Below, piece by piece: positions 1 to 8,123 of a stretch of 48,130 nucleotides of DNA (position 1 is its first letter; the number at the start of each line of letters is the position of its first letter). Location of the stretch: NCBI GenBank assembly GCA_025928435.1, contig JAICJM010000005.1, positions 1 to 48,130 on the forward strand, written 5' to 3'. Both the position numbers and the translations under genes were made by a program. A model generated the notes under the pieces. The model was given only the letters and a program-made list of their open reading frames with translations, had not been told where the DNA came from and did no database searches. The DNA comes from Thermoleophilia bacterium. Its GTDB lineage: Bacteria > Actinomycetota > Thermoleophilia > Gaiellales > JAICJC01.

Positions 1-620
1 AAGACGTGCGCGATGTACATCCGCGACCAGAACGCGGGCACGCCGGGGAACGGCCCGCCCCAGACGAGCGCGGCCACGTTCGCGCCGATGAACGGGATCG
101 AGAGCGCGACGCCGTAGCCGATCGCAAGCCCCATCCCGGACAGGAGGTCGTCGACGAGCGAGTAGCCCAGGTAGCCCTCGAGCAGCGCGAGCCCGAGGAT
201 GCTGAGGCCGATGTAGTAGGTGAGCTCGCGCGGCTTGCGGAACGCTCCCGTGAAGACGATGCGCATGAGGTGGAGGGAGATCGCCGCAACGAACACGTCG
301 GCCGCCCAGTGGTGCGTCTGCCGCATCAGGAGCCCGGCCTTGACGTCGAGCGACAGGTGCAAGGTCGAGCGGTACGCCTCCGTCATGTGGGCGCCGTCGA
401 GCGGCGCGTAGCTGCCGTGGTAGACGACGGTCTTCGCCGTGGACGGGTCGAAGAAGAGCGCGAGGTACGTGCCGGTGGCGACGAGGACGATGAACGCGTA
501 GAGCGCGATCTCGCCCAGCAGGAACGACCAGTGGTCGGGGAAGATGTAGCGGAGGGCCTTGAACCCGAACGGCGCGGTGTGGCTGCGCTCGTCGATGGTC
601 CTCGTGGTGCGCTCGATCAC
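1..620 (-). CDS. qcrB: Cytochrome b subunit of bcc quinol:cytochrome c reductase (partial, C-terminus beyond window)
   Basis: Membrane subunit that would oxidise menaquinol and carry the two b haems. I translated it from the complement: it begins VIERTTRTIDERSHTAPFGF and continues through hydrophobic segments. Two His separated by 13 residues (the first of the HH pair in RQTHHWAAD and the His in SLHLMRI) match the haem-ligand spacing of cytochrome b. The GTG start overlaps the Rieske stop by 4 bp (GTGA), so it is translationally coupled to qcrA. About 206 codons are present and the gene runs off the left edge. It is the last visible gene of the ctaC-to-qcrB operon. Family assignment is secure; the full length cannot be seen. 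Confidence 0.93.
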   Translation of the reverse strand, partial: MIERTTRTIDERSHTAPFGFKALRYIFPDHWSFLLGEIALYAFIVLVATGTYLALFFDPSTAKTVVYHGSYAPLDGAHMTEAYRSTLHLSLDVKAGLLMRQTHHWAADVFVAAISLHLMRIVFTGAFRKPRELTYYIGLSILGLALLEGYLGYSLVDDLLSGMGLAIGYGVALSIPFIGANVAALVWGGPFPGVPAFWSRMYIAHV

Positions 621-1609
621 GACGACACCTTGCGGTTGCGCACGCCCCACCACGACGGCCCGATCGGGCCGGAGAAGGTGCCGGCGGCGCGCAGGTGGCC
701 GCGGCGGTCGATCATGAGCGGGAGCTGCGGCAGCGCCCGTCCGGCCGGGCCGAACACCACCGTGCCGCCGGTCTCGGGGTCGAACGTGGAGTAGTGGCAC
801 GGGCACACCAGCCCGGGCGGCTCGTCCACGGGCGGGAAGAGCGGAGTGCGGTAGAGGCCGATCGCGCAGCCGGCATGGGTGCAGATCTTGGAGTAGGCGA
901 CGATCCCGTCGGCGGCCCAGCCGCTCCGGCCCTGGGGCAGGTGCAGCTGGTCAGGCTCGAGCCGGACGAGCACGACGGGCGAGCCGAGCTCCTCGGGGTC
1001 GGCATGCTCGGGGTAGGCGGTGAAGAGCTCGGCCGGGTGGACCGCGGCGGCCGCGATTGGCCGGCCGTTCTGGTCGACGAGGCGGCGGCCGCGGCGCCAG
1101 GGCGCGCGGGTGAAGGGCGCCAGGTCGAAGACCGGGCCGAGCGAGATGGCGGGCACGAGCGCCGCCAGGCCGAGCGCAGCCGTGGCGGTGCCCGCCGCGG
1201 CGGCGAGCAGGCGGCGGCGGCGCAGCCGGCTGCCGCTCTCGGTCACCACCTGCGCGACGCGGGCCGCCTCCTCCGGCTGGGGCTCGCCGTACTCCTCCTC
1301 GAGCTCCTCGGTGACGACCAGGTGGTGCGCGCCGACAATCAGGGCAGCCGCCAGGAAGGCGAACGCCCCGCCCAACGTCAGGCCGAGGTACTGCGTCTGG
1401 TCGGGGATGCGGTCGAGGGCGTACACGGCCATGAAGGCCGCCGCGCTCAGGGTCGCGAGGCCCAGGAGGACGACCACCACCAGCTCCGCCCGGGGCGCGG
1501 GTGGGCCGTCCGGGACGATCCGCCGCTGCTCGCCGTCCTCGCCCGGCTTCGGGTCGCGGGCCGCCCGCCACACGAACGCCACCAGGAACCACCGCCAGAT
1601 CCGTTTCAC
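617..1609 (-). CDS. qcrA: Rieske iron-sulfur subunit, actinobacterial three-TM type
   Basis: Passes electrons from quinol to the cytochrome c subunit of the bcc complex. The 330-aa product has the two Rieske motifs, CTHAGC and CPCHYSTF, which supply the two Cys and two His ligands plus the disulfide pair. Three hydrophobic segments precede them (around AELVVVVLLGLATL, YLGLTLGGAFAFLAA and LLAAAAGTATAALGL), as in actinobacterial QcrA and unlike the single-anchor mitochondrial form. I chose the GTG at 1609 because an AGGAGG-type site lies just upstream and the start overlaps the qcrC stop by 4 bp. The longer frame to 1714 adds only an Arg/Gly-rich shadow sequence. Confidence 0.95.
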   Translation of the reverse strand: MKRIWRWFLVAFVWRAARDPKPGEDGEQRRIVPDGPPAPRAELVVVVLLGLATLSAAAFMAVYALDRIPDQTQYLGLTLGGAFAFLAAALIVGAHHLVVTEELEEEYGEPQPEEAARVAQVVTESGSRLRRRRLLAAAAGTATAALGLAALVPAISLGPVFDLAPFTRAPWRRGRRLVDQNGRPIAAAAVHPAELFTAYPEHADPEELGSPVVLVRLEPDQLHLPQGRSGWAADGIVAYSKICTHAGCAIGLYRTPLFPPVDEPPGLVCPCHYSTFDPETGGTVVFGPAGRALPQLPLMIDRRGHLRAAGTFSGPIGPSWWGVRNRKVSS

Positions 1610-2388
1610 GCCATCCTCCTCCCCACCGTCAGGGTCACCCCCACGAGCACGATGCCGGCGACGAACCACGCCACCAGCCCCTCGGGCACCGGCCCGATGT
1701 GGCCGAGCGACCACCCGCCGCGGTCATCGGGGTTCCGCGCGTACTGGACGTAGGCGATGACCGAGTCCACCTCACGGTCCGACAGCAGCGAGGTCGAGAA
1801 CTTCGGCATCAGGTTGGGCCCGATCCGCACCGCCTGGGCGATCTGGCGGGGCGTGTCCTCCTCGAGCGGCGGCGCGACCGAGTCCGGCACGTAGCCGCCG
1901 GCGGTCGCGATCTGATGGCAGCCGGCGCAGTTCTCGGTGAAGAGCCGGAGGCCCTCGCTGACGCTGCCGCGGGCCGGGTCCGGATGCGGGATCGCCGGGC
2001 CCGGGGCGAGCGACGCCACATAGGCGGTGAGCGCGCGCAGGTCTCGCTCCGAGAAGAGCACCCGCGAGCGGCGCGGCTGATCGTAGGGGTTCTGCAGCGG
2101 CATGTAGCCGGTGCGGAGGTAGAAGTCCGCCGCCAGGGCGCCGACGCCGTGCAGGGACGGCCCGATGCCGGGCGTGTTCCCGACTCCCCGCGCCGGACCG
2201 GGCGTTCGCTTGCCGGCTCCGTTCACGCCGTGGCACTGGGAGCAGTTGCCGGCGTAGAGCTCGACGCCCCGCTGGAGGAGCGGCACCTGCTGCCCGCCCG
2301 CATCGCTCGTCCCGCCGGCGGCGAGGCCGTTCGCCGCCAGCAGGAGGGCGACGACCGCGACCGCCGCCAGGAGCGCGCGCCGGCTCAT
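1606..2388 (-). CDS. qcrC: Dihaem cytochrome c subunit of bcc complex
   Basis: Membrane-anchored dihaem cytochrome c that links the Rieske centre to the oxidase. About 260 aa with an N-terminal hydrophobic segment (ALLAAVAVVALLLAANGLA), two CXXCH haem sites (CSQCH and CAGCH) each followed by a Met-containing stretch, and a C-terminal transmembrane helix near WFVAGIVLVGVTLTVG. Two haem motifs are diagnostic of the actinobacterial bcc complex. I placed the start at ATG 2388 because it makes an ATGA overlap with the upstream gene; a GTG at 2397 would add three residues. The 3' end overlaps qcrA by 4 bp. Confidence 0.94.
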   Translation of the reverse strand: MSRRALLAAVAVVALLLAANGLAAGGTSDAGGQQVPLLQRGVELYAGNCSQCHGVNGAGKRTPGPARGVGNTPGIGPSLHGVGALAADFYLRTGYMPLQNPYDQPRRSRVLFSERDLRALTAYVASLAPGPAIPHPDPARGSVSEGLRLFTENCAGCHQIATAGGYVPDSVAPPLEEDTPRQIAQAVRIGPNLMPKFSTSLLSDREVDSVIAYVQYARNPDDRGGWSLGHIGPVPEGLVAWFVAGIVLVGVTLTVGRRMA

Positions 2389-2765
2389 CGGCGGCACCCG
2401 TCGAGGGCGAGCGTGCCGGCGAGCGTGTACAGGATCAGCGTCACGAAGATCGTCCCGACGATGATCCCGAGGGTCGACATGAACCGCACCCGGCCGAGCG
2501 GGTCGTCGACCTCACCCCGGCCGACCGCGGCATGGAGGGCGATGGCCCCGGCCCATCCCCCGGCGGCCACCAACGCCATCGCTCCGCCCACGATCACCTG
2601 CCACACATGAAATCCGACGCCCGCGCTCACCCCCGCCGAGCCGCAGGCCGCCTGGGCGTAGGCGTACCCGAGGAAGAGCTGCACGACCCACGCGAACGGC
2701 GGCCCGAGCGACGCGTACCACTGGATGGCCGACACCAGGCGGGGGGACCGGCCCAGACCTACCAT
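2385..2765 (-). CDS. Small three-TM membrane protein in the oxidase operon
   Basis: 126-aa protein beginning MVGLGRSPRLVSAIQWYASL. It has three clear hydrophobic segments: FAWVVQLFLGYAYAQA, VIVGGAMALVAAGGW and GIIVGTIFVTLILYTL. It sits between ctaE and qcrC, overlaps ctaE by 7 bp and qcrC by 4 bp, and so is certainly part of the respiratory operon. Its size and location suggest an accessory oxidase subunit comparable to a subunit IV/CtaF, but I do not recognise a family signature. The far longer open frame to 3293 is a shadow of ctaE; the start used here is the ATG inside the ctaE stop region. Confidence 0.8.
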   Translation of the reverse strand: MVGLGRSPRLVSAIQWYASLGPPFAWVVQLFLGYAYAQAACGSAGVSAGVGFHVWQVIVGGAMALVAAGGWAGAIALHAAVGRGEVDDPLGRVRFMSTLGIIVGTIFVTLILYTLAGTLALDGCRR

Positions 2766-3334
2766 GACGGGTACAGGACGGTCGCGGTCACGAACAGGCC
2801 GACGACGCCGACGAAGTACCAGTAGAGCGCGACCGCCGAGACGGCCGTGCGCCGGTAGGGCGTCAGGCGGCGGGAGAGCCGCGCGAGCAGCCACACGTCC
2901 AGCAGGATGCCGAACCCGACATGGATGTGGTGCACCGCGAGCAGGGTGAAGTAGATCGAGGAGTAGGCGTCCAGCCGGGGCGAGAACCGGGAGACGTCGT
3001 CGAAGTACAGGTGCACCTGAAAGCCCAGGTAGACGGCCTGGATGACGAGCGCGCAGGCGATGCCGGCGAGCGCGAGGCGCCGGTCGCCCCGTCCGGCAGC
3101 ACGGGCGGCGAACGCCATCGGGAAGGACGACGCGACCAGCACGAGGGCGAGCACGGTCGGCGCCGTGACGCTGGGCGCGGCCACGCCGTGAGGCGGCCAG
3201 TGCACGGTCTGGAAGCGCAGGTAGACGTATGTCGCCATGAGCGTCCCGAAGAGCGACGACTCGGCGGCGACCAAGATCAGCATCCCGTACCACCCGCTCG
3301 GGCGGGCGACGCGGCGGGTGGCGGCGGCGGTCAT
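2759..3334 (-). CDS. ctaE: Cytochrome c oxidase subunit III
   Basis: 191-aa integral membrane subunit of the aa3-type oxidase. It carries subunit III features: an N-terminal WYGMLILVAAESSLF helix with the conserved Glu, later HIHVGFGILLD, and a terminal helix near YWYFVGVVGLFVTA. Short, five-helix forms like this are usual in actinobacteria. The ATG at 3334 overlaps the ctaD stop by 4 bp, and the 3' end overlaps the 126-aa membrane gene by 7 bp, so the three are translationally coupled. Confidence 0.94.
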   Translation of the reverse strand: MTAAATRRVARPSGWYGMLILVAAESSLFGTLMATYVYLRFQTVHWPPHGVAAPSVTAPTVLALVLVASSFPMAFAARAAGRGDRRLALAGIACALVIQAVYLGFQVHLYFDDVSRFSPRLDAYSSIYFTLLAVHHIHVGFGILLDVWLLARLSRRLTPYRRTAVSAVALYWYFVGVVGLFVTATVLYPSW

Positions 3335-5229
3335 GCCTCCTCCGGCTCGGCCGAGTGCCAGGCGGCCAGCACGACCGCCCCCAGGCCGAGCGTGCTGCCG
3401 GCCATCACCAGGTGGTTTGCGAGGAAGAACGCGAACGCAAGCGTCGCGAGCGCGCCGAGGACGAACGGCCAGGGCGACTCCGACGGCATCTCCAGGATCT
3501 CGCCCAGGTGCCCGTCGACCGGCGTCGTGCCGGGCGTGCGGTGGCCCTGCTCGAGCACGAGCTCACCCCGTTCCAGGCGGCCGACGTCGACCTCGCGGTC
3601 CTCCGTGTCCCAGGCCGGGTACGCGCTCGTCACCTTGGGGATGACCGCGAAGTTGTAGGCCGGCGGCGGCGAGCTGGTCGTCCACTCGAGGGTCGCGCCA
3701 CCGAAGGGGTCAGGGCCCGCCGCCGGGCCGCGCACCGCGCTCACGACCAGGTTCGCGGCCAGCAGTACGAGCCCGCCCGTCAGGAAGAAGGCGCCGGCGG
3801 TGGAGATGAGGTTCTCGGGGCCCCAGCCGAGCGCGCTCGGGTACGTCCACACCCGCCGCGGCATCCCCAGCATGCCCGCGATGTGCATCGGGAAGAAGGT
3901 GACGTTCGTCCCGATGAAGACGAGCCAGAACGTCGTCTGGCCGAGCCGCTCGTGGTACATCCGGCCGGTGACCTTCGGGAACCAGTAGTAGAGGCCGCCG
4001 AGCAGCGGGAACACGGCCGCGCCCCAGATCACGTAGTGGAAGTGGGCCACGACGAAGTAGGTGTCGGTGACCTGCTGGTCGAACGGGACGGCCGCCAGCA
4101 TGATCCCCGAGAGGCCGCCGAAGACGAAGAACAGGATGAAGCCGACGATGAAGAGCAGCGGCGTGCGGAACTCGGGCTTTCCGGTGACCATCGTCATGCA
4201 CCAGGCGAAGATCTGGATCCCGCTCGGGATGACGATGATCAGGCTGGCCGCCGCGAAGAAGATCAGGGCGATCTCCGGCAGGCCGGTCGCGAACATGTGG
4301 TGCACCCAGACGCCGAAGCCGATGAAGGCGACCAGGAGCTCGGCCAGCGCGACCAGCGGAAACGCCGCCATCCGCCGGCGCGTGAACGTGGGGATGACCG
4401 AGGTCGCGATCCCGAACGCGGGCAGCACGATGATGTAGACCTCGGGGTGGCCGAAGATCCAGAACAAATCCTGCCACAGGAGCGGATCGCCGCCGCGGCC
4501 GGCGTCGAAGAAGTGCAGGCCGAACTTGCGGCTGAGCTCGAGGAAGACGAGGTCGGTCGTGAGCGCCGGGAGGGCGAAGACGAGGGAGAACGACGTGGCC
4601 AGGATGGCGTAGCAGAAGAGCGGCATGCGGTTCAGGGACATCCCCGGCGCGCGCAGGCGGAAGATCGTGATGAGGAAGTTGGCCGCCGCCGCCGAGGAGG
4701 AGATCCCGTTCAGGATCAGCCCGAGCGCGTAGTAGTCGATGCCCGGCCCGGGGCTGTACTTGCGCGACGCCAGCGGCACGTAGTCGAACCAGCCCGCGTC
4801 CGGGCCGTGGCCGAGCAGGAGGCCGGCGTAGAGCAGGATGCCCGAGCCGAGGAAGAGCCAGTAGCTGAGCGCGTTCATGCGTGGGAACGCCATGTCGCGC
4901 GCGCCGATCATCAGCGGCACCAGGTAGTTGCCGAAGAACCCGATCGAGAGCGGGATCACGAAGAGGAAGATCATCGTGACGCCGTGCATCGTCATCAGCT
5001 GGTCGTAGGTGCCCGGGCTGACGACGCGCTGGTTCGGCTCGGCCAGCTGCGTTCGCATCATCAGGGCCTCGACGCCGCCCGCCGCGAAGAACGCCAGCGA
5101 CGTCACCAGGTACAGGATCCCGATCCGCTTGTGGTCGGTGGTGGTCAGCCAGCCGGTGAACCCGGGCCGCTCCTCCCAGATCCGGTCGAGGCGCTCGATC
5201 CGCTCGCGGGCGACGGTGCCGACCGCCAT
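3331..5229 (-). CDS. ctaD: Cytochrome c oxidase subunit I with C-terminal membrane extension
   Basis: Catalytic subunit that reduces oxygen at the haem a3-CuB site. Ligands are visible: His82 (MHGVTM), His261 and Tyr265 in GHPEVY (the His-Tyr crosslink pair), His310/311 for CuB, and His396/398 in AHFHYV. D-channel residues (DMAFPRMN, 112-119) and Glu263 mark an A1-type enzyme. The K-channel motif reads PSGIQIFAW, with Gln339 where Lys is expected. After about residue 520 a soluble linker (residues 540-585) leads to an extra hydrophobic region (PWPFVLGALATLAFAFFLA and following), giving 632 aa against about 540 for a minimal subunit; this may be a fused small subunit. The 3' end overlaps ctaE by 4 bp. 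Confidence 0.95.
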   Translation of the reverse strand: MAVGTVARERIERLDRIWEERPGFTGWLTTTDHKRIGILYLVTSLAFFAAGGVEALMMRTQLAEPNQRVVSPGTYDQLMTMHGVTMIFLFVIPLSIGFFGNYLVPLMIGARDMAFPRMNALSYWLFLGSGILLYAGLLLGHGPDAGWFDYVPLASRKYSPGPGIDYYALGLILNGISSSAAAANFLITIFRLRAPGMSLNRMPLFCYAILATSFSLVFALPALTTDLVFLELSRKFGLHFFDAGRGGDPLLWQDLFWIFGHPEVYIIVLPAFGIATSVIPTFTRRRMAAFPLVALAELLVAFIGFGVWVHHMFATGLPEIALIFFAAASLIIVIPSGIQIFAWCMTMVTGKPEFRTPLLFIVGFILFFVFGGLSGIMLAAVPFDQQVTDTYFVVAHFHYVIWGAAVFPLLGGLYYWFPKVTGRMYHERLGQTTFWLVFIGTNVTFFPMHIAGMLGMPRRVWTYPSALGWGPENLISTAGAFFLTGGLVLLAANLVVSAVRGPAAGPDPFGGATLEWTTSSPPPAYNFAVIPKVTSAYPAWDTEDREVDVGRLERGELVLEQGHRTPGTTPVDGHLGEILEMPSESPWPFVLGALATLAFAFFLANHLVMAGSTLGLGAVVLAAWHSAEPEEA

Positions 5230-5336
5230 CAGTGGGCCCTCTCGCGATGTTGGGTTGGAAAACGGGAGGCGTCTGCGATTACGCGGACGCCGATGCGCAG
5301 TGCGACGGTTTGCAGCCGCCAGAACGGGCCGGACAT
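5229..5336 (-). CDS. Possible 35-aa leader/small ORF before ctaD
   Basis: The 121-bp gap between ctaC and ctaD contains an ATG frame on the minus strand (starts MSGPFWRLQTVALRIGV) whose TGA overlaps the ctaD ATG as TGATG. Such a junction can couple translation to ctaD. No family is recognised, it is amphipathic rather than clearly membrane-spanning, and the ribosome site is poor. It could equally be untranslated spacer. Confidence 0.2.
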   Translation of the reverse strand: MSGPFWRLQTVALRIGVRVIADASRFPTQHRERAH

Positions 5337-5350
5337 TGCGAGAAGGCCCA

Positions 5351-6364
5351 CTAGTGCAGCCCTTCGATGTAGGCGACGAGCGCGTGCCGCTGGGACGCCG
5401 GCAGCGACGCGAATCCCGGCATACGCGCCCCCGGCTTGATCCCCTGCGGGTTGCTGATCCAGTCGAACAGCATCCGCGGGGTGTTCGGGATCGTGAGCGC
5501 CGCGAGCGTGCGGCGGCTGCCGACGTGGGTCAGGTCAGGGCCGACGCGTCCCGCGGCGGCCGTGCCCCGGATGGTGTGGCAGTCCTGGCAGCCGACCGTG
5601 AGGAAGGCGCGCCGGCCGAGCGTCGCCTGGGCGCCGGAAGGCGCCGCGGCCGGCTGCGCCTGGCCTCGGAGCCAGGCCCGGAACCGGCCCGGAGGCTGCA
5701 CGATCACGTAAAACGCCATCTGAGCGTGCCCGAGGCCGCAGAACTCCGAGCACTGGCCGCGGTAGACGCCGGGGTCGGGCGCGTCGAGCTCGATCTGGTT
5801 CACGCGGCCGGGGATCATGTCGATCTTGCGGTTCAGCCGGGGCACCCAGAAGCTGTGGATCACGTCGTCCGTGGTGACTCGGACGTCGACGGGCGTCGCG
5901 GCCGGGATGTGGATCTCGTTGGCCGTGACGGCGGGCGTGCCGTGGTAGCGCACCTCCCAGAACCACTGGTGGCCGATCACCTGGATCGTCAGCCTGGTCG
6001 GCCCGGGCGGCGCCGAGGTCGCCGGCATCACGTGGATCACGAACCCGAACAGGATCGCGAGCACCACGATCGGGGCGGCGAGGCCGCCGCCGACGATGAC
6101 CATGTACGGCCCGCGGTCGTCGTGCGAGGGGCCCTCCGCCCGCCGGCGGCGCGCAAACGCGTACACCAGCAGCCCCACGACGACGCCGAACACGACCACG
6201 GCGCCGACGAGCATCGCCCACCACAGCGTGTTGATGTCCCGGGCGGGTTGTGTCGCCGGGTTCGTGATCGCCTGGGTCGAGTTGCACCCGGTGGTCAGGA
6301 GCACGGTCACGCCCACCAGGGCCAAGCACGGCCACCTGCCGACCTGGAGGGCGCCTCGAGACAC
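5351..6364 (-). CDS. ctaC: Cytochrome c oxidase subunit II with fused cytochrome c domain (caa3-type)
   Basis: 337-aa lipoprotein-type subunit II. A signal with lipobox-like TVLLTTGC starts the protein, followed by two transmembrane helices (near WWAMLVGAVVVFGVVVG and LAAPIVVLAILFGFVI). The cupredoxin domain holds the CuA site, CSEFCGLGHAQM, with the upstream His in IHSFWVP. The C-terminal third is a class I cytochrome c domain with CQDCH and a later RMPGF methionine, so electrons can enter through a tethered haem. It is the first gene of the operon; a 32-bp palindrome lies about 60 bp upstream of its start. Confidence 0.95.
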   Translation of the reverse strand: MSRGALQVGRWPCLALVGVTVLLTTGCNSTQAITNPATQPARDINTLWWAMLVGAVVVFGVVVGLLVYAFARRRRAEGPSHDDRGPYMVIVGGGLAAPIVVLAILFGFVIHVMPATSAPPGPTRLTIQVIGHQWFWEVRYHGTPAVTANEIHIPAATPVDVRVTTDDVIHSFWVPRLNRKIDMIPGRVNQIELDAPDPGVYRGQCSEFCGLGHAQMAFYVIVQPPGRFRAWLRGQAQPAAAPSGAQATLGRRAFLTVGCQDCHTIRGTAAAGRVGPDLTHVGSRRTLAALTIPNTPRMLFDWISNPQGIKPGARMPGFASLPASQRHALVAYIEGLH

Positions 6365-6422
6365 TGCGAAGCGTCATACCCGCGCGGGCGCGCCGCTATT
6401 CACGGCAACCGGTCCGCCGCCC

Positions 6423-6454
6423 GGTGCCTGGCACCGTGCACGGTGCCAGGCACC
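6423..6454. repeat. Perfect 32-bp palindrome, REP-like unit
   Basis: Each 16-base arm is GGTGCCTGGCACCGTG or its exact complement, with no loop. The arm itself contains the shorter palindrome GGTGCCTGGCACC, so it is a nested structure. It lies between the stop of the GH114 gene and the start of ctaC, both minus strand, and could work as a terminator for the former, although no T-run follows. By form it resembles the short palindromic repeats seen scattered in many genomes; copy number elsewhere is unknown. Confidence 0.75.
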
Positions 6455-6470
6455 TGTGGGTCCCCCTAGC

Positions 6471-8123
6471 TCAGACCCCCGAAGGGCACGGCTGGAAGAC
6501 CGTGCCGTCGAGCTCGTCGGTCATGCGCAGCGCCGAGAACCCGTTCGGTGGCGAGTAGACCGCGTGGCAGAACGCGGAGTACGCGTGCCTCCCGGTGCAC
6601 GAACGGCCGGGGGCGCAGACGAGCCCATCCTCGCGGTACTCGTCCTCCCCCACCCACTTGCCCCGGCTGGTGAATGCGTCCCAGCCGCACGGGCGCGGGC
6701 CGGAGAGGGCCGTGCACGTGATCCCGTACGCGCTCGTCCCGGCCAGGCCGCGCGAGAAGCACGGCCCGAAGGCGTAGCACTCCTCCACGACCGCGCCGTC
6801 GGCATAGCGGCGCCCCCACCAGGCCAGCAGCGGCGAGTTCTTCCACAGCACCGCCATCCCGGCGCGGTGGACCGCGTTGTCCGTGAAGGCGAGGAAGTTC
6901 TGCCAGTCGCCGGGCGTCAGCTGGAAGCCGGTCGTGCGGGGCGGGTCGAAGCTGTCGATGTCGTCGAGCTCGACCGCGTCGAAGCCCTTCGCGGCGCACA
7001 TGCGGATGCGGCGCTCGATCAGGGGCTTCAGCGCGTCGAGCTGGCGGACGTCGAGCCACCGCTCCTGGGGGAAGCCGAAATAGACGTTGCCGAGTGTCGC
7101 GGCCGGGAACCGCCCCCGTCCGGGGGTGGCGTCCGGCCGGTAGGTCTCCCAGGCGAGGTCGAGGTAGCAGAAGGCGCGCGGGTGCGGCAGCGTGGCGGCC
7201 TGCCAGACGGTGTGCAGCGCCCGCAGCTCGGCGGCCGTCGTGAGGAAGCCGTCGACGTCGTAGATGTCCACCGCCCGCCGGCCGGTGCGCTCGAGCGGCG
7301 TCACCCGCCCGATCTGCCAGTCCCACCGCATCGGATGCCCGGTCGCGTCGAGGTGCGGCGGATGCCAGCAGCCGCGGCAGGCCTGCGGCGCGGGCAGCGC
7401 CGTCACCCGCCAGCGGAACGAGCGCCGGGTCTCGCCGGCGCTGTTTGAGACCCGCACCTGCACGCGGTGCGTCCCGTGCCGGAGCAGCCCGGTCCAGACC
7501 ACGCGGCCCGCCGGCACGGTCAACCAGGCCCGGCCGTCGATGCGGTAGGTGAGCGCGGGGACGCCGTCGGCCGGATTGAAGTGCGGTGCGGCGAGCTGGA
7601 GGCGCTCGCTGTTCGAGCCCGTGCGGCGCTCGGGCAGGCCGTTCACGAATGCGGTCGCCGGCGCCTTCCCGGCCGGGTACGCCCCGACGGGCCGCCGGGC
7701 CGTCCACGTGCGGGACGTGCGCAGCACGTGGAACGTGAAGGTGGCCGGGTCGGTCTCGACCGTCTCGGCCGCGGTCTGGGTCGCGCGCAGGTAACGGCCG
7801 ACGTCGGCGTGGCCGGCGACGTAGCGGCGGGCGGCGAACGGCGTGGCGGTCGTATCGGCGGCGGGCCGGCAGGGGCCGCTCGGGGAGGCGCAGGCCTCCC
7901 AGGTGGTCGCGACCGTGAAGCTCAGGAGGCGGTCGCCCTGAGGCAGCGTCCCCGGGCTCCAGCGCAGGCCGCGCGCGGCGACCGTCCCGCCGTCGCGGAA
8001 GTGCCCGGCGATCCGCAGCGTCCCGTGTGCGGTCGGCGGCGGGACCTGCGCGGCGGCGTGGGCGGCGCCGCCGGTCAGCGCGAGCGCGGCGAGGGCAAGG
8101 GCGGCAAGGTGCAGACGCTTCAT
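6471..8123 (-). CDS. Secreted GH114-family glycosidase (endo-alpha-1,4-polygalactosaminidase family)
   Basis: 550 aa with a signal peptide (residues 1-22, cleavage near AAHA/AA). Residues about 25-265 form two beta-rich, Ig-like segments (the second has RIDGRAWLTVPAGRVVWTG). The C-terminal half matches GH114: DWQIGRVTPLERT, VDIYDVDGFLTT, FCYLDLAWETYRPD, WLDVRQLDALKPLIERRI and GFDAVELDDIDSF, where the acidic residues at the strand end are the expected catalytic carboxylates. The family cleaves alpha-1,4-linked galactosamine polymers. It has a GGAGGGG ribosome site and overlaps the GH4 gene by 4 bp. Substrate is inferred from family and context; other alpha-linked hexosamine polymers are possible. 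Confidence 0.82.
   Translation of the reverse strand: MKRLHLAALALAALALTGGAAHAAAQVPPPTAHGTLRIAGHFRDGGTVAARGLRWSPGTLPQGDRLLSFTVATTWEACASPSGPCRPAADTTATPFAARRYVAGHADVGRYLRATQTAAETVETDPATFTFHVLRTSRTWTARRPVGAYPAGKAPATAFVNGLPERRTGSNSERLQLAAPHFNPADGVPALTYRIDGRAWLTVPAGRVVWTGLLRHGTHRVQVRVSNSAGETRRSFRWRVTALPAPQACRGCWHPPHLDATGHPMRWDWQIGRVTPLERTGRRAVDIYDVDGFLTTAAELRALHTVWQAATLPHPRAFCYLDLAWETYRPDATPGRGRFPAATLGNVYFGFPQERWLDVRQLDALKPLIERRIRMCAAKGFDAVELDDIDSFDPPRTTGFQLTPGDWQNFLAFTDNAVHRAGMAVLWKNSPLLAWWGRRYADGAVVEECYAFGPCFSRGLAGTSAYGITCTALSGPRPCGWDAFTSRGKWVGEDEYREDGLVCAPGRSCTGRHAYSAFCHAVYSPPNGFSALRMTDELDGTVFQPCPSGV

Noticed and set aside
3355..5439. 694-aa open frame on the plus strand
   Set aside because: Antisense to ctaD, full of Arg/Glu/Asp/His repeats typical of GC-rich shadow frames, no domain.
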